Below are positions 1 through 15,100 of a DNA stretch of 64,000 nt, one piece after another. The translations under genes and the position numbers were made by a program. The DNA comes from Heliocidaris erythrogramma. Its lineage: Eukaryota; Echinodermata; Echinoidea; Camarodonta; Echinometridae. Positions within the stretch are counted from its first letter, which is position 1. Every line of letters begins with the position of its first letter. The notes beneath the pieces are model-generated. The model worked only from the letters and a program-made list of their open reading frames with translations. It ran no database searches and had not been told where the DNA came from. Location of the stretch: positions 47,505,197 through 47,569,196 of the forward strand of contig CM046858.1 of NCBI GenBank assembly GCA_025617745.1, read 5' to 3'.

Positions 1-147
1 TAGACGTGGGTTCATGGGTAGGCAAGGCACACAGAGCAGTGGTAGCCATGTCCTTGAGAACATCATCAATACGACACTCCAGAAGGTCACATACCTGCTT
101 GGTCTGGTGCTGCAGGAAGTGGATGTCTTGGTAGGTATTGCTGATGT
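1..147 (-). CDS. DNAH5/DNAH8: Dynein heavy chain exon 19 (runs off the window)
   Basis: Residues 868-916: [20 protein letters not shown], aligned with the DNAH5 'LIEFRIDAILEEMSST' block. Open to the window edge, so its 3' end is unknown. Confidence 0.93.
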
Positions 148-3100
148 CTGGAGATAGTACAAAGACACAACTGTTTGAACTCTGACATTCTATGGGGGCA
201 ATATCCATCAACCAAGACCAAATACACAATAATTATATCTAGATATACACTTTACAGTTTACACTTAATATGTCTGATGTCTGTTCAGTGAACAAAATGT
301 TTACTCTATGAAATGCTATGAAATTCCTATCAACAAAGATGAAACACACAATAATCAAATCAAGGCATAGATATTACAATGGATGTGTTGCTAATGTTTC
401 CAGGGGAAAAAAGTTTTATTCTATGAAATACAATGAAAGAAATCGCATCAACAAGACCAAACAGAAAATGATAAAATCTAGATGCATATATTACAATGTA
501 TGTGTTGCTGATGTCTGTTCAGGGTAAAAAAAAATATGTAACTTTTTGAAATATTACAGAAGTAATTCCTATCAAAACACATAACACATAAATGTTTAGA
601 TGTGGAACATCTGACCTTCAGCAACAAAGAGGTTTACCTAACCCATGGCTTAAACCTCCATAAGCGTAGTATGCGCATATCCTCACGTCCAATGGAAGGA
701 TAGTAAGGCGCTTAAATAGGCTTATTACGTTTAATTCAGTCCATGGCGGAAGTTTAAACCATGTTTTAGACTATGGTTTAAGATAAATCTCTTTTGTGAA
801 TTCAGGCCAAACAGTGATGAAGTCATGACCCCTTGTGTTCTTGGGGGTTTTTTTATGTAGATATCTCTGGGATCTTCCTGTCCGAGACACAATGCTAAAT
901 GAAATTTTTCGGCCAAGTCTAGGTCTTAAGACACATTCTTGCCTACATAATTGACTGCAAGTAAGTATTTTGTGATTCTATTTCCACATCATGGGGTTTC
1001 TGACTCAAAAAACAAGAATTCTTGTGAAAATTGATCTGTATATTATGTTTATCCCTCCTCTGTCATAAATAGCTATTAGCCTTATATTAAAATAGCAGTT
1101 TGGGGAGCGAACTCAGGGGAATTGCAGAATTCTGTTTTTCACTATTACAATGCCACTCACATTGGTCAAGGCTGAGCGAAGTCCAGTTAAGACTGGTCAA
1201 TCCTGGTTGTAAGGCTTCCTCCACACGCTCCCTGAATGGAGTCATCAGAGGCAGCAGAATGTTGGGGATGGTGCTGACGATGCGGTCATACTCGTTTAGC
1301 ATCTCCACCAGACTATCATAAGGAAAATAGATCAGGATTCATGGGTTAATGCATAATGAGCACAAAGGCATGGTTGGTCTTTCAAGATTTCAAGCTAACA
1401 AGTGGCAAACTGTGTGAATTGTGACTTAATGTGATTAGTTAGGAAGGGGTGGGGCTAAGGTCCCAAATGCATAGAATTTTCATTTGGGTATCCCTTCTAA
1501 ACACCCTTAAATTCATCAGCAAGAGATATGAAGGATAAACATTAGAGATGTGAATTGATCAGCAATGAATCGTTAATGCTATATATGTAAATGTATGGTG
1601 TAATATGGAGATTTAGCAAAAAATTATAGGAGACAAAGACTTACAAATTTGCAGAAGAGCATTAAAATAATGTGGAAAGACTTACGGTTCACTATGTGGT
1701 TAGTCCTGAAAAATAAAATGGAGTCTTCTCCACTCTCAGCCTTCTCATCTGGTTTCAGGACTTCACACTTTCAAGAAAGATTACTTCTACATTCTCTGAA
1801 ATATCTATCTCGCCTTTCCATTTCTTCTCCTCTCAACTTTTCTCCACTTTCTTCTCCTTACTGAACAGTCCTTTTCAGGACTAACCACATGGTGAACCGT
1901 AAGCCTTCTCCACGTTACCACCATGCAAACCTCTATCTTCAAAGATCACCAGCGTTAAAATAGTCGACTTACCCAACATAGCTGCCCTTGATTTCATTCT
2001 CCCTGAGGACCAGCACACCAGCAGCCTCTGGGATCTCTAGACCAAGCTTGCCCATGTACTTGGCCTCAGCAATCAGCTCCAAGACCTGGGGGTCAAAGTT
2101 CACGTAGAGCACCTTGGTCTCTGGGTGGCGGACTAGAAGGGAGGCCTGGAGTCCTGAACGGATGTTGTCTACCGCACGATACCAGCCACGGTGGTACAGA
2201 ACCTACAGAAGGGATAATCATACATGCATGGAAAATCTCAAGAGATGAGTATTTACCACATACCATCAATTTTGACAAAAAAGCCTACAACAAAACCAAT
2301 TCTACTGACTGTTATAATGATCATATTCTAAATAATGGCAAAAGCTATACATTACAACACTTTAAAAGGCATAGATATCACCTGCAAAGAGTTAGAAGGG
2401 CATTAACTCAATCTATTCTACAGAGATTTAGTGCCCTTTTGGTTTTCAACAGATGATATATCTAGGTAAATGCACATACTCTAATCTGCAAAGTATTGTA
2501 TCAATGTGAAATTTCACTTTACCTCATACTCAAGAAGAACAGTGGCCATCTTGTTGTAGTTGCGGATCAACTTCTTGGCCTCGTTTGTCTGTAGGAAAAA
2601 AAATCCAGATAAAATTAAAATGACAAATATATGAATAAATGAAAGGATTTTGTCAACAAATTTGACCATAATGCAGTAAATATTGAAATAGCTACAGTGT
2701 ACCAGTCCTTACACATTTTCTCTCTTTCAAATCCGTCAGGAGGACGCTCTGTAACATGCAATTCTGATTGGTTTATTCCCACATTATCTACGGCCTAATT
2801 TTCGGTAGGTTAAAAAAAAGTTTTTGCAAATACTCCTTGATACACACATATTATCAACAGATTCACATTTTTGTGATAAAATAGGAAATTCTTCACTAAA
2901 GATGAGATATAGAATGCATTGAGAATTGTACAAGACTCACCTTCAAGATCTCAGGCTTAGCCTTGAAAGCCTTCATGGGCTGTTCTATCTTCCTGTACAG
3001 CTGTCTAGCCCAAACAATCTTGCCTGCAATGGGAGGGATGTTCCTCATGGTCGGTGGGTCTTCCTTGCCCTTCTGGTAGAGCTTACGCACCATCTCCTGG

Positions 3101-6100
3101 TCACGGCCGTAGTTAGCCAACACACGCATGTACTTCTCATTCAGGTTCAGCTGTGCGCCCTTGATCTTCTCGAACTTAGAGAGCAGCACCAAGGCTTGAT
3201 CAGTCTGTAAGTCAGAGGGAAAAGATGGAAATAATCAAGGATACTGGTATCCAAATGAACTGGGGAGCGTTTCATCAAGTGTTGTGTCAGTGATTATTAC
3301 CGACAACTGTTTTAAGCTACTGAAATCCTTGCATCTGATTGGCTGAGAGCAAATTTGTCGGTCAAAATCACTGACAAAACACTTGATGAAACGCTGCCCA
3401 GGAGTCCATTATTTGTATTCAGGCTTCTTCTTCATACAAAATGCACTCTTTACAATACAGGGGCCCGTTGCACAGAACTTGCATTAAATTGCAACTCCTA
3501 AAAATCAAACACAAGTCCTTAATGTGGACTTCTGATTGGCTGAAAATAAAGTTGCGTTTGATTTTCCTGAGTTGCGTTCAAACGCAAGTTTTGTGCAACA
3601 GGCCCCAGGTCAATTCGAATGTCGAGTGTCGTAATGACCATAGCATGGTACAGCGGAAACTCACTATATCAAGGACCTTAGGACCATGAAAATAACCTTC
3701 TTATATCATGAATCTCCTTATATCAGAGTGAAAAAAACAAAAGAACAGAAAACCTGGTACTGGCAAAATTACCTTGTTATATCAGGAATCTTATATCGGA
3801 GCTCTTTATAACCAGTTTCCACTGTACATGTAAGTCAACTTTGTAAGTTCAAATTCAAGTTGGCTTCTTTGTAAGAGTCATTTTAAGGAAATTTCTCTTT
3901 TAAATTGTAGAACAATCATTCAAGAGTTATATTGAGTTTTCGAGGGCTATTTGCCCCCAAGACAGGTAATGGAGTCAATCTCTAGTATTGTAAAGTTAGA
4001 AACTATGGAGGGATTCTGGAGGAGACCTTACCGTAAGAGGCTTTTCAAACCAGCTGTCTACAAAGTTCTGCAGGGCACTATGAAGACTGTCAATCTGAGA
4101 GCGGAAGTCCATGTAATCCTGATCAAACTGCATTTACAAGGAAGGAATTAATTCCGGATTTGTGTCATTGATTAATCACGCAAACCTCATAAAATTTACA
4201 CAACTACAATCGGTCATTCTGTCCAATTCCCTTGAATATATGCCAATTGAGCAAAATACTTTGTACCATCAACACACAGATTCTTTCAATATGATGAAAT
4301 ATATGTTTATTGGATATTTTGAAAACATGCAATTATTTTCATAGTTGGAAGTACATCTTACTTCTTCTCAAATAACAAAAGCACTGAATGATATTGTTTG
4401 TGTATTTTACACATACATGTATTATCATCTTGGTTATGAGAGTCATGCTTACATATGATGTGTGAACCATAAGCGAACTACCAGAAGCAGTGTAAATATT
4501 ATTTCCTATTGTCTGTAGAAAATGATTTTTTTTTTCATTATTATTATTATTATTTATTTTTTTTTTTTAAATTTATTTATTTATTTTTATTCATTTATTT
4601 ATTTTTTTTTTTATTTTTTTTTATTTATTTTTTTTTTTGGGGGGGGGGGGGGGAGTGAGCATACTAAAACTAAGTTGCTCACTCTCTCTCTCTCTGCTCC
4701 AAAGTATTCCTTTTCACTACCATAAGGATTCTGGGTAGAGTAAGCCATAGAGCAAACTCGAACATCTACCGGTAGTCATATTTGTGTGGTCAGCAAAATT
4801 CCTCATGTGAGGTCACCAAAAGGGCATGTGGTAAATATAATCCTACAAAGGGCAATAATATCATATCCTCCTACCTCTCCCTTGCGATGGTCCAGGATGT
4901 CATAGTTCTTCTTCTTGTGTGTTGCTACAATGCCCTGGAACCTGATGAACAGGGAGTCAATGCCTTCAATCTTGACATCGGCAAGACCGCTCAGACTCTC
5001 CATCGTGTTGACAAGGTCAGCGATTCGGTTCAGACGGCGGCAGAAAGTGTCAAACTTTCCAAAGATGTAGTTCTCACTGTCCAGTAGAAAAATATGTACA
5101 AGTTGGTTGATGGTTTGTTAGTTTTATTTCACCTAACTGCAAGGAAAGCATGTGTATGCTTGTAAGTAAGCAACTAGGGGACCAACAGCATTTAAGTCCT
5201 CTCTGAGGGACTTGGTAATGAGGATTAATGCCTTACCAAAGGGCACTAGTGCATCGGCTTGATTTCAAACGACTGCTCTACCACTAAACCATTGCGCACT
5301 TTATTGATCATCCTATATCCACCGTGTTATTAATAGCCTATTCATAATCTGAAATCTGCTGTATTTCAGCATATTACATCTCATAAAATTAGATGTGTAC
5401 AGGGGAGTTTGGATTCACAACAAACAAAAGTGTGCTTTTCTTTAGTTTGACTTGCAAAGAAAGTGTCCACCTAAAGACTGATCTTGCATTATAACATATA
5501 CATGGCATTTGAGAGAACATACAAAACTTTATAGAACAAAGAATATGGAACATTTCATAGCAAGCATTATTGAATCGTGTTGCAGCCATGATAAGATCAA
5601 ACTATGGGTATGAAGAATTGCATTGCTGCAGGCCTAAACAACCCAACAAGTCACTATGAAGATATATGATGAGCAAGGACAATATTAGTAGATGACACAA
5701 CTTGCCCCCAACTTGCAGTCCTAATGCAGCACCTGACATACACATGGTCCACTTAGGACAGATCAACTCCACTCATCATTGATTTGAATTAATTATGTAG
5801 TCATTTTCTCACCTGAACTCAAATTGCCTTTCCTCAGGGGTTTCCTTCAGTCTTTCCTTGGTGCGATGGAAGCTCTTCTGGTACTCATCGTTGAGTTTGA
5901 TGCAGTCATTGAGACGCTTCAGCAACTCGGGCCTGACAGATATGAAGGGAAAAAACAAAAGATAGTTGGAAAAGCTTTAGCCTATCTTCTATGAGAGTCT
6001 TTGCTGGATATAATCCTGTTGGATCTGCAATCTCAAAGATATATTTAAAACAGGGTACCCACAGAAATTTAAGAACCAAATTCCACGATTTTCCATGACC

Positions 6101-9100
6101 CATTTTTACCATTTTTCCACAACTAGATAAGGACCATTTTGGTACAATTTGCGGCATTCAATTATTTCACGTTTGTGATGGAAGGCTACAATAGTCACAC
6201 ACGCCCTACACCCACGATTAATTTCCATGACTTGGGCCATTTTTTTTTTCATTTTCCGTGACTTTTCATGACTTTCCATGTTTTTCCATGACCGTGTGAA
6301 CCCTGTTAAAGGGAATTGAGAGTAACACCAGAAAAACAGAAAATACCCAATCATATCTAAACAACATTGATCTACACTTGCACAGGCCTACATCACAAAA
6401 TATGTGAACTTTTACGTTTTCAGTTATTTCCTGAACACATTCTCTGGTACAATGCAACCTTAGAGCGTACTGGTCAAAAGCCCTTCTCAAAGCTAAGAGA
6501 ACCTGACAAGGATATTCACTGCCACCCAGCCTATTTCTAGAGGTAAATCTCTATTCCTAAAGACATTCATTCATAGAATACATACTATCTATATAGAGGA
6601 TACCTAACATTTACCCCCAATGGAGAGTTTCATTTTCAATTAAAGGGATACGCCACCCGGCTGCCGTGGGGAAAGTCGGGTTTGCGTAAGCCCCATTCAG
6701 TCGTACACAAAATTTGTGCGTTGGACGAAGTGAGATCACATTTCGACTGCACGAAGCCGACAGAATCTCGCACGAGAGCTCAAGCTCAGGCGGAGCGTGC
6801 TTGTTGTGCGGCGACCAGTCTATCCGAAGTTTGAGCCCCGCGGGGCAACGGCATGATCAGGTAACGACCATGGTGCCCTCTCGCGGCATAAAAACGTCCA
6901 CAATCTGCGGTTGAGTATACCTTTAACATGCATTTCAATTAGATTTTTCACCTCAAGTTATCTTGAAGGAGTCCTTATTTGGAGTTTACCTTTCATGATC
7001 CCATATCTTGGAGACATCTCTCTTGATGTATGCCTTGCATGTAGTAATCATCTGATTGGTGACCTTGACAAAGAGAGAGGTCATACGCTCCGAGGTGTTG
7101 TAGTAGCGTGAGATACTATGGATCATACGGATGGCATTCATCAGGCTGGGAATGTGCTCAATCATGGCACTCTGAGAGAAAAAGCAAACATCAGAATTCA
7201 ATAAACAATGCTGATATAAACGTTGATTCTATATAGATACAGATCAGGGATGCCACTTAGAATTGATAAAAGAGTAGGAAAAATCATCTAGAATGGGCCC
7301 TTGTCTACATAAAAAGTGGTTTTCTAGGCTAAAAATATGTTGAAAAAGTAGGAATCCCTACTTTTGTCTGAAAAGTGGCATCCCTGTACAGATGTAAATG
7401 CACCTTTTCAATATACCGTATACACCATAAATTTTCGCAAAAAGGGACTAGTCAGACTATTTCACGAGGGGTTGAATTGAGATCGGGAAAGTATTACATC
7501 TTCAAACAGCAATCATGATGTACTTTCGAAAAGCTAAGCGGTTAATTTGTAACCAGGAGACAACAAATTTAACTTACTACTTATGTTGGGAATATTATAG
7601 CTTGTTGTTAAATTCACGACCTAATCGCGATTTGCGAAATTCGTAAAAATTAAACCCCTGCAAAATATATGGTGTATAGAGTAGTTGGATTATTAACTGC
7701 ATTGCTCCCAATACATGAATTATCCTTCTCCACAGAAGCATGAAACTTGAAGCTTAAAAGAAGTATTACTCAATTTTAATCAGACAATTTGAATGTCACT
7801 TTTATATTGTAATAAAATGGCTTAAACTTAACAATCAAATGGCTCAAACTAGTCATTATCAAGATCTATTCCAATATCATTTCCTGGTCTGAAGGTTGGT
7901 ACCAAAATTGTCTACACTTTCAGGCTCTTCTCTATACTTGGGATCCTACCAACTTCTCGATGAAAATAGTTTCTATTAATATAGGGGTACTTGGTTAAGC
8001 TCACTCAGAAGTCAAAGTGATATACTGGACCTACATGTAGCTGTTGAACAAATAGAAATTTAACCAAATGGAAGACAGTGTGAAAGAATGATTTACTCAC
8101 AGGGTCACACTTGACAAGAGGGCCAAAGAATTTATCCAAGGTGTAGAGATACTTGACATTATCCTTCGCCTCATTGGCAGCATCAGTGATACGACGGTCC
8201 TGACAAACAAACAGACAAATTATAAAGATATTACAGTCCTGATATCATTAATAGTTTCACATTTTCATAATCACTATCATCTGCTTGATGCATCTATCAT
8301 CTACTTGATGCATACATGGTTTGCTAAATATGCTCAGGCACCTTCGTGATATACACTGAATCCTTTGGAACATTGTACAACATATTAAGTCTACAGGGGC
8401 CATGTTAATGCGCTGTCACATTGCCATACATGGAAATACTTTAATCTTTATCAGTACAATTACATACCTATCTTGCACAGTAACCTCAAATAAATCTTGT
8501 CTTGTGTGTTTAAATTTATGATTACATTAGGAGTACAAGTTGAAGGTATGAGAAGGTAGAATGAAATTTTCAAACAAGTTTGTATATCACCACAGAAACT
8601 GTCAATTGTTCATTTTTTGAGATTGGGGTACCCGTTATCTGCTATGGTCAGGAAGTCCTGAAAAACATCCCTCCTGATGTATCAACAAAAGTTATCTCCA
8701 AAGACTGTGAAACACTGTTCAAGGGATCTTACCAGTTCTTTCCATTGCTTGAGGACTTTTGACTTGGCAGCAATCAGTACACCAACCACCGCCTTGCATC
8801 TTGGACTCTTGATCTGATCTAGCAGACTGTTGAACTTTGACATGCGTTTCTTCCAGTGGTCAAGTTCTGCAGCAGGACCGATGTCATCAGCCTCCTTGCG
8901 CATCTGTTCACTCTCAGTCAACACCTGGACGATCTGCTTGAGCCACATAAGACTCAGCTCCTCCAGCTTCTCCACAGTGTCAGGGACAGAGGCTATGAGA
9001 AAAAATGGAATGGTTAGTTCATGAACACGGAGAGAAATAGTGTGCTAAAAAAAAATTAAATGCAGAGGTATACATGAAGGTAGGTCATAGAATTACTTAT

Positions 9101-12100
9101 GTGAGAAGGCGTGTACAGTTATTGAACACTGAAATAAAATGTGTGCTCAAACAAAATATTATTTGCAGGGATCAACATCTCGGTATATGTTTGCAAGGCC
9201 CCACACCACACTTTTTTTGTTCTGTAGGGTGTCCGGATTTTAATTTTCAGGGTCTGCATGTTGAGTATTAGTGTCGAGGTCTGACTGGTAGGCCACAGAA
9301 TTACCTATCAAATTCTTGGATGGCTCTGAACTTTCATATAATGTACAGATAATTGAACACAGTTATTGATTAAAGAATCAATAAATGATAACTTAGGACA
9401 AGAAGTTATATCAATATGAGCTAGTAATCAAAATGTCATGAATATAAGTGTCAATTTTGGCTAAAGGAAAACTACAAAATTATGCAACTATTGGGAACTC
9501 TCACTATGAACATGACAGACAAAGAGAGTGGACTAAACAACCCCTCATTTTCCCTTTCACAATGGTTCTAGTATATTAAATACATGGTTGGGAGTGCGTT
9601 GATGTGATCTGGCAACACAAAGGTTTTAATCGTGGTGTACTATACGTACGAGGCGCAAGCCGAGTGTGTTTGACACAACGATAAAAACCTGCGTGTTGCC
9701 AGATCCCACTGACACACGAACTCACAACCATGTATTAATAGTTTTATAAAACGGGTCGGCAATATGATTATGAAGTCTATAAAAATGAGTTACGAACCCC
9801 ATAGAAACGCCAAGAGTCGCACAGTCATGGAGGCTGCCATTTGCTTTCCTGGATGATATCACAGAAGCGCAGCCAACAAAAGTCATGCGCGTTTCAGTGC
9901 ACGCATGTAATTCCTGCGCTAAAATGACAATTAAACTACGCGATTTCATAGCGTTTTAAGTTGGCACGCACCAGAGGTACGCGCAGCTCATCCGTGGTTT
10001 AGAGCCTTTTTGCCGTATGTTACCACTTTTTTTTTGCACGGTCACATGGTGTTATTTGACTAATCAGGATGGCTACATTCTTGAACCCGTTTTATAATAG
10101 ACAAAAGCACATCCCTTCACTGCTATTACGTAAAATTATGTAGAACAGGTGTCACATGCATGTTCACCTGTTCCACTTAACCCATTGCCTACGGGAACCG
10201 GATGGTCCCTGTATTAAGCCTTTAAAGACAACTGACCACATTTTGTGGTTTGGCTCAATAACTTTGGATTCAGAGCTCTAAAAAATATACTAGATGCATG
10301 AGCAGAAAGAGCAAAAATTTCTGCACACTGTGTCCAGTTTTGTTGCATGACCATATTGTGTTTGATACTAGGAATTTTAAAAACAAGAATAAGGTTTCAA
10401 ATCCTTAAATTGGCAACACAATGAGAGGTTCAAAATCATTATTTTTCATAAAAATTGGCAATTTTTTCAACTTTTCAAAAAAAATTCATAACCATGTATA
10501 TATTTTCAAAGACATTACCCATTATTCGAACCATGTAGCACTAAAAGAAATGTAATATTGTTGCCAATTTGAAGAACATGTGATAAAATTAGCCCTTCAA
10601 TAATTCCTGTCCTAAAAGGGTTAAGCCTATTGGAATTAGAGAATTCAGTAGTCAGCAGGTTAATCTACATAATGAAGGGATTTTCTTTTGTCTACTACTA
10701 TTGTGGAGGGTAGAATGAAGAGTTGTTTATTTTGTCCACTCTCTTTGACCACCAGCTGGGGATTTATGACAAATAGAGCATGATTTGCTTACCAGCAGCT
10801 GTAAAGTCTGCAGCTGTCTTGAGTGAATCTAACACAGTCTCCAGGTACTCATGCTCACAGAGCTGCACCCTACCATCCATGTTAGATGTAGCAGTCCCAA
10901 GGCTACCAACAAACTTCTCTAGCTGCTCAAAGAAATCAGATACCTGACTCTCGTCCTTGATCTCTCCCCAGTTCTATAACAGAAGAGAAAAGGCATAAAC
11001 CAGTACTCGTTTTTCTAGGGGGGGTTGTTTCATAGTTCCAAAATGATATAGGGTTCATAATTCTGAACATTTGATACATTATTCCGAAGGTACATTATTC
11101 CAAAGGTTCATAATTCCGGAAATTAAATAGGTTTCGTAATTCTGAAAATGAAAATGGGTTCATAATTCCGAACGTTTGTAATTCTGAAAATGAAATAGAG
11201 CCCTACATAACTTTTCGGATTTATGAACCTTTGGGAATATGAACCCTTTTTATTTTCAGAATTATGAACCCTATTTCATTTTCAGAATTACGAATTGTCG
11301 GAGCAACAAACCTTCAAAAATACGAACCTTCAGAATTATGATCTTTTGGAAAAACAACATATAACCCCTAACATCATGCTGAAGAGCTCTGACATATCTC
11401 AGAGAGAGAAATATTTCTTTAACCCTGAAAAATTGAAATTGTCCCATTGGTTGTCATCAGTAAAAAAAGCTACACTAGTATAAAAGATGAATCATCAGTA
11501 CTGTCTCATCTCTCTAAAAAGTTCTGATAACCAAAGCTAAATGTCAAGTGTCTGCGACACTGTCGGAATCGTCTGAAGCTTTTACCTCCTGGAGTTTAAG
11601 AGCAGGCATCATGATCTTATCCAGCATCATCTTAAATCCTTGGAGGATCTTTCCATTGGTGCAGTCCATCATACCAAAGTTGACCTCTGCAGCGATGTTA
11701 GCTGTTGTGATGGCCTTGTTGGTAGAGCGCAGGAAGAAATAGCACATACCATTCAGTCCTTCAGATGTACCTGCAAACAGGAGATAGAAATAGTAATTCA
11801 AGAGAAATATTGGGGGTGATGGATTTGTTAGTAGAGTGCAGGAAGAAATAGCATACATAGGTTATAGGAATCTTGGATACAGAATGGGAAATACGCAACA
11901 CTTGTAGGAAAGAATGCCCTGAATGCTGACATGGTTGTAATGGCTTTGAGTGTAAACCACTTGGTGGATATGAGAACTACACAAAAAATTGAATCTATCA
12001 TCATCGGTGCTTTCTGTTAAACTTTTTGTAAGGTGGCCAGCAGGACTACTTGAGCATGAGATTCTCAGGTGGCCCGGATGCTACATTTTATCTATTTGTA

Positions 12101-15100
12101 TCTTACCCTATATTGTTTGGGTGGCCAGCCGGGACACTGGTCCAACAGTTTCAGGTGGCCCGACGCCATGTCAGGTGGCCAACATTAAAGTCAAGCCCTG
12201 ATCTGTATTCGTATCATATTTACCATTCTTGTAATTACTATGATTACCATCATCCTCATCATTATTGTCACATTAAACTAGCTGATGTATCATTTATTAT
12301 ATAAAAATTGGAATGATTCTGAGAGTCGCACCATAAAGTGATACCGACATCACCTGTGACTGACTCTGAAAATGTCTATTTAAATTGCACAACCGAGAAG
12401 ATGAAAGAATATCAATGCAAGAAACCCATAATTGGAGACAAGACAGAACTTCTGCTGAATATGACATCATACCTGTGGTAAGGAAGAGCTTCTTCTGAGT
12501 GGGTTGGGTGATGACACTGGACGTGTCTGTCCTGGAATACAAGGTTTCCCGACTAGCTGCCTCCTGGTAGAAGAACATCAGTTTACGTGGTCCATCCTGG
12601 GCAAAGAACTCACCAATCATATCAAACTTGTCATCTCCAAGCAAGAAATCTTCAACCTGGGAAAGCTCCACGTTCAACGCCTCAGCAAGCTAGAAATGTC
12701 AAGATTGAATTACTGATAGTTACGTTGTAAAAAAGAATGATAGGCATACATTTTTTTACCATATCAAATTAGATAATCATCTTTAATCCACTGAATATGA
12801 TTCGATTTTGGTATAAAACCAAAATCACTTTAATAAAGGGAAGAATAAGGATATAGACAGATGCTATAAAATGCACAATATAGCTCTTTCAAAATGCTTT
12901 TGAACAGATATGTTTTCAAGACTGTATTAACTAAGATATTGTGGATGAATCCTTCAACAGTTTAGCCACATACTCTACATAAAAGTGATGAAAAAAGAGG
13001 GAATGGAATACAACGAGAGAACAGTCAGTGATTAAGATATAAACTCATCTGTAACTTGTAATCTTTAACAAATATTTTATCAGTGATGATAAACTTGTAC
13101 TTTTCCGATGATTTAATAATAAATGATTGAAATATATATGCCATTCCATATTTTCAGAGGGATTGGTCAATACTTACACTTGAGAACATGAAGGCATGTC
13201 TACTATCCATCTACAGGGGATGAAAGCAAAATAGATAAATATTATCATTTTCATTGATGTCACTTATCTTGAGATAAAAGTGAGAGTACTTCATACATTC
13301 TCTTTTTAGAAAACAAAAACAAAAACAAACTTTGCACAGGTTTAGTAGACATCCTGTAGATACTTCCTATGAAATTTCAAGGTCACCATTTCTATAACTC
13401 CTTTGGTAAGAAATGAAAATCTTGCTTTCAGGAATCAACGCAAGTACATGTACTAGTAACAGTAAAAAATCATATTTAAAGATTTTTTGCAAGTCGAAAA
13501 AATAATGTACAGTGTATTACCAAATTGCTATCACTTACAATTTGTACTTAAAAGCGAATTATAATCCTTTTTGCATCTGCCCAAGTTTTTCAATTATAAT
13601 TCTTTTGTAATTTATCTCATACGAACCCAACTTCAAATTTAGGGCTGCAAAAGGAATGAAGTACAGTTGTACCTTTAAATTGGCCATAAAACAGATTCCA
13701 AGGAAATAAGCTTCACAATACCTATTTCTGGTGAAGGAAAACAACCTAGACACTGTTCAACACTCCATTTCTCAGGCAGGATAAAGAAACTAACTCCTAT
13801 GGCACAAAAAGGGTTAACCATTTAATTTGTGAAAAAAGGTTTAGTTGTCTTACCGCTGTCTTTCTCTCATCTCTGTTAGCTTTAGCCTGTTTGGCCATCT
13901 CCTTCATTGCCTCTGATGACATCACTACATTCTTCTTGACCATCGACTGTAATCAAATAATACAATCAAAATGATAAGTCAACCTGGTATAGACAAAAAA
14001 AAATGGGGGCACCAAATTAGCAGATATACTATAATGGTATGATTTATGAATAACAAAATGTTGGATCAAAATCTGCAATCTGAAATCCTTGAATGTAAGT
14101 CTAAGATGCACTCAAGATTGCAATGTAAGAGCTAACCCATCAGTGATCAAAATATTCTTTAACAATTAAGATTGATTTTGTCCCCCATCTCAAGTAAGAT
14201 CTTTTATTTCATTCAAAAAGATCAGCAGTCCAATATGGAATATATTAAATGATTGTTATTAAATATGGTACAAAGATGGTTTGAAGACATTCATAAAAGA
14301 CATTTTTTTTTTAATGTTTCATCTTCTCATTGAATCTTATGTGAGCAAATATGAAGTTTTAGGAATACATCAGGAATCTGCTTCTATATTATCATTTTGA
14401 TGAAATATCCCTAATACAACACAATTAAGAGCATTGCTCAAGAGCGAGTCTAAATGCTTCAAATCAATGAAGTCAGCTTTTCATCTCAAAATTAAAAAAA
14501 AGAGAGGTGCAAAGAGAAAAAACAAAGACACCCAAACAAGAATTCAAAAGTGGGGGGGGGGGGGGGGGTAGGGTGGGGGTAGGGGGAGGTGGGGGAAGTC
14601 ACACTGCAAACAGGTTTCAGTGCCAATACAGTGAACACAGTGCTGTGAAATTCAAAAGTACCCAAATTACAACACAAATAATAACACAAATCAGAAACCT
14701 TGGAGTAAAATGGACAATTTTGAACATAAGCAACAGATATTGCAACAACAACAAAAAAAGACATTTAAAAAAATTGCAGAGAATTTTCAGTAATTAAAAG
14801 TGAGATTTTGCCTTCAACCTGCATGTATACAAGGAACATTACAACACAATATCAATACAATACATACAATTCAACATTACTGTAACATTTCATGAATACA
14901 TACATGCACATATATATAAGCAATGCAATGTAATTGATGTGGCCTAAAACAACAAATCAGGGTTTGGGTTTTTACGTGTGCATGTATTCCTATTTATTTT
15001 TTTAAAGTGTACCAATCACCTGAAAAAATAATTTGTGTACTGCTAGAAAGTATAAAATTAACCTCAAAGAACTTTATCTGACATTCTATAGGTTAACAGT

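Noticed and set aside
5261-5302. tRNA gene on the minus strand
   Set aside because: The A-box is good but the B-box is degenerate and the spacing too short for a cloverleaf; a SINE head fits better.
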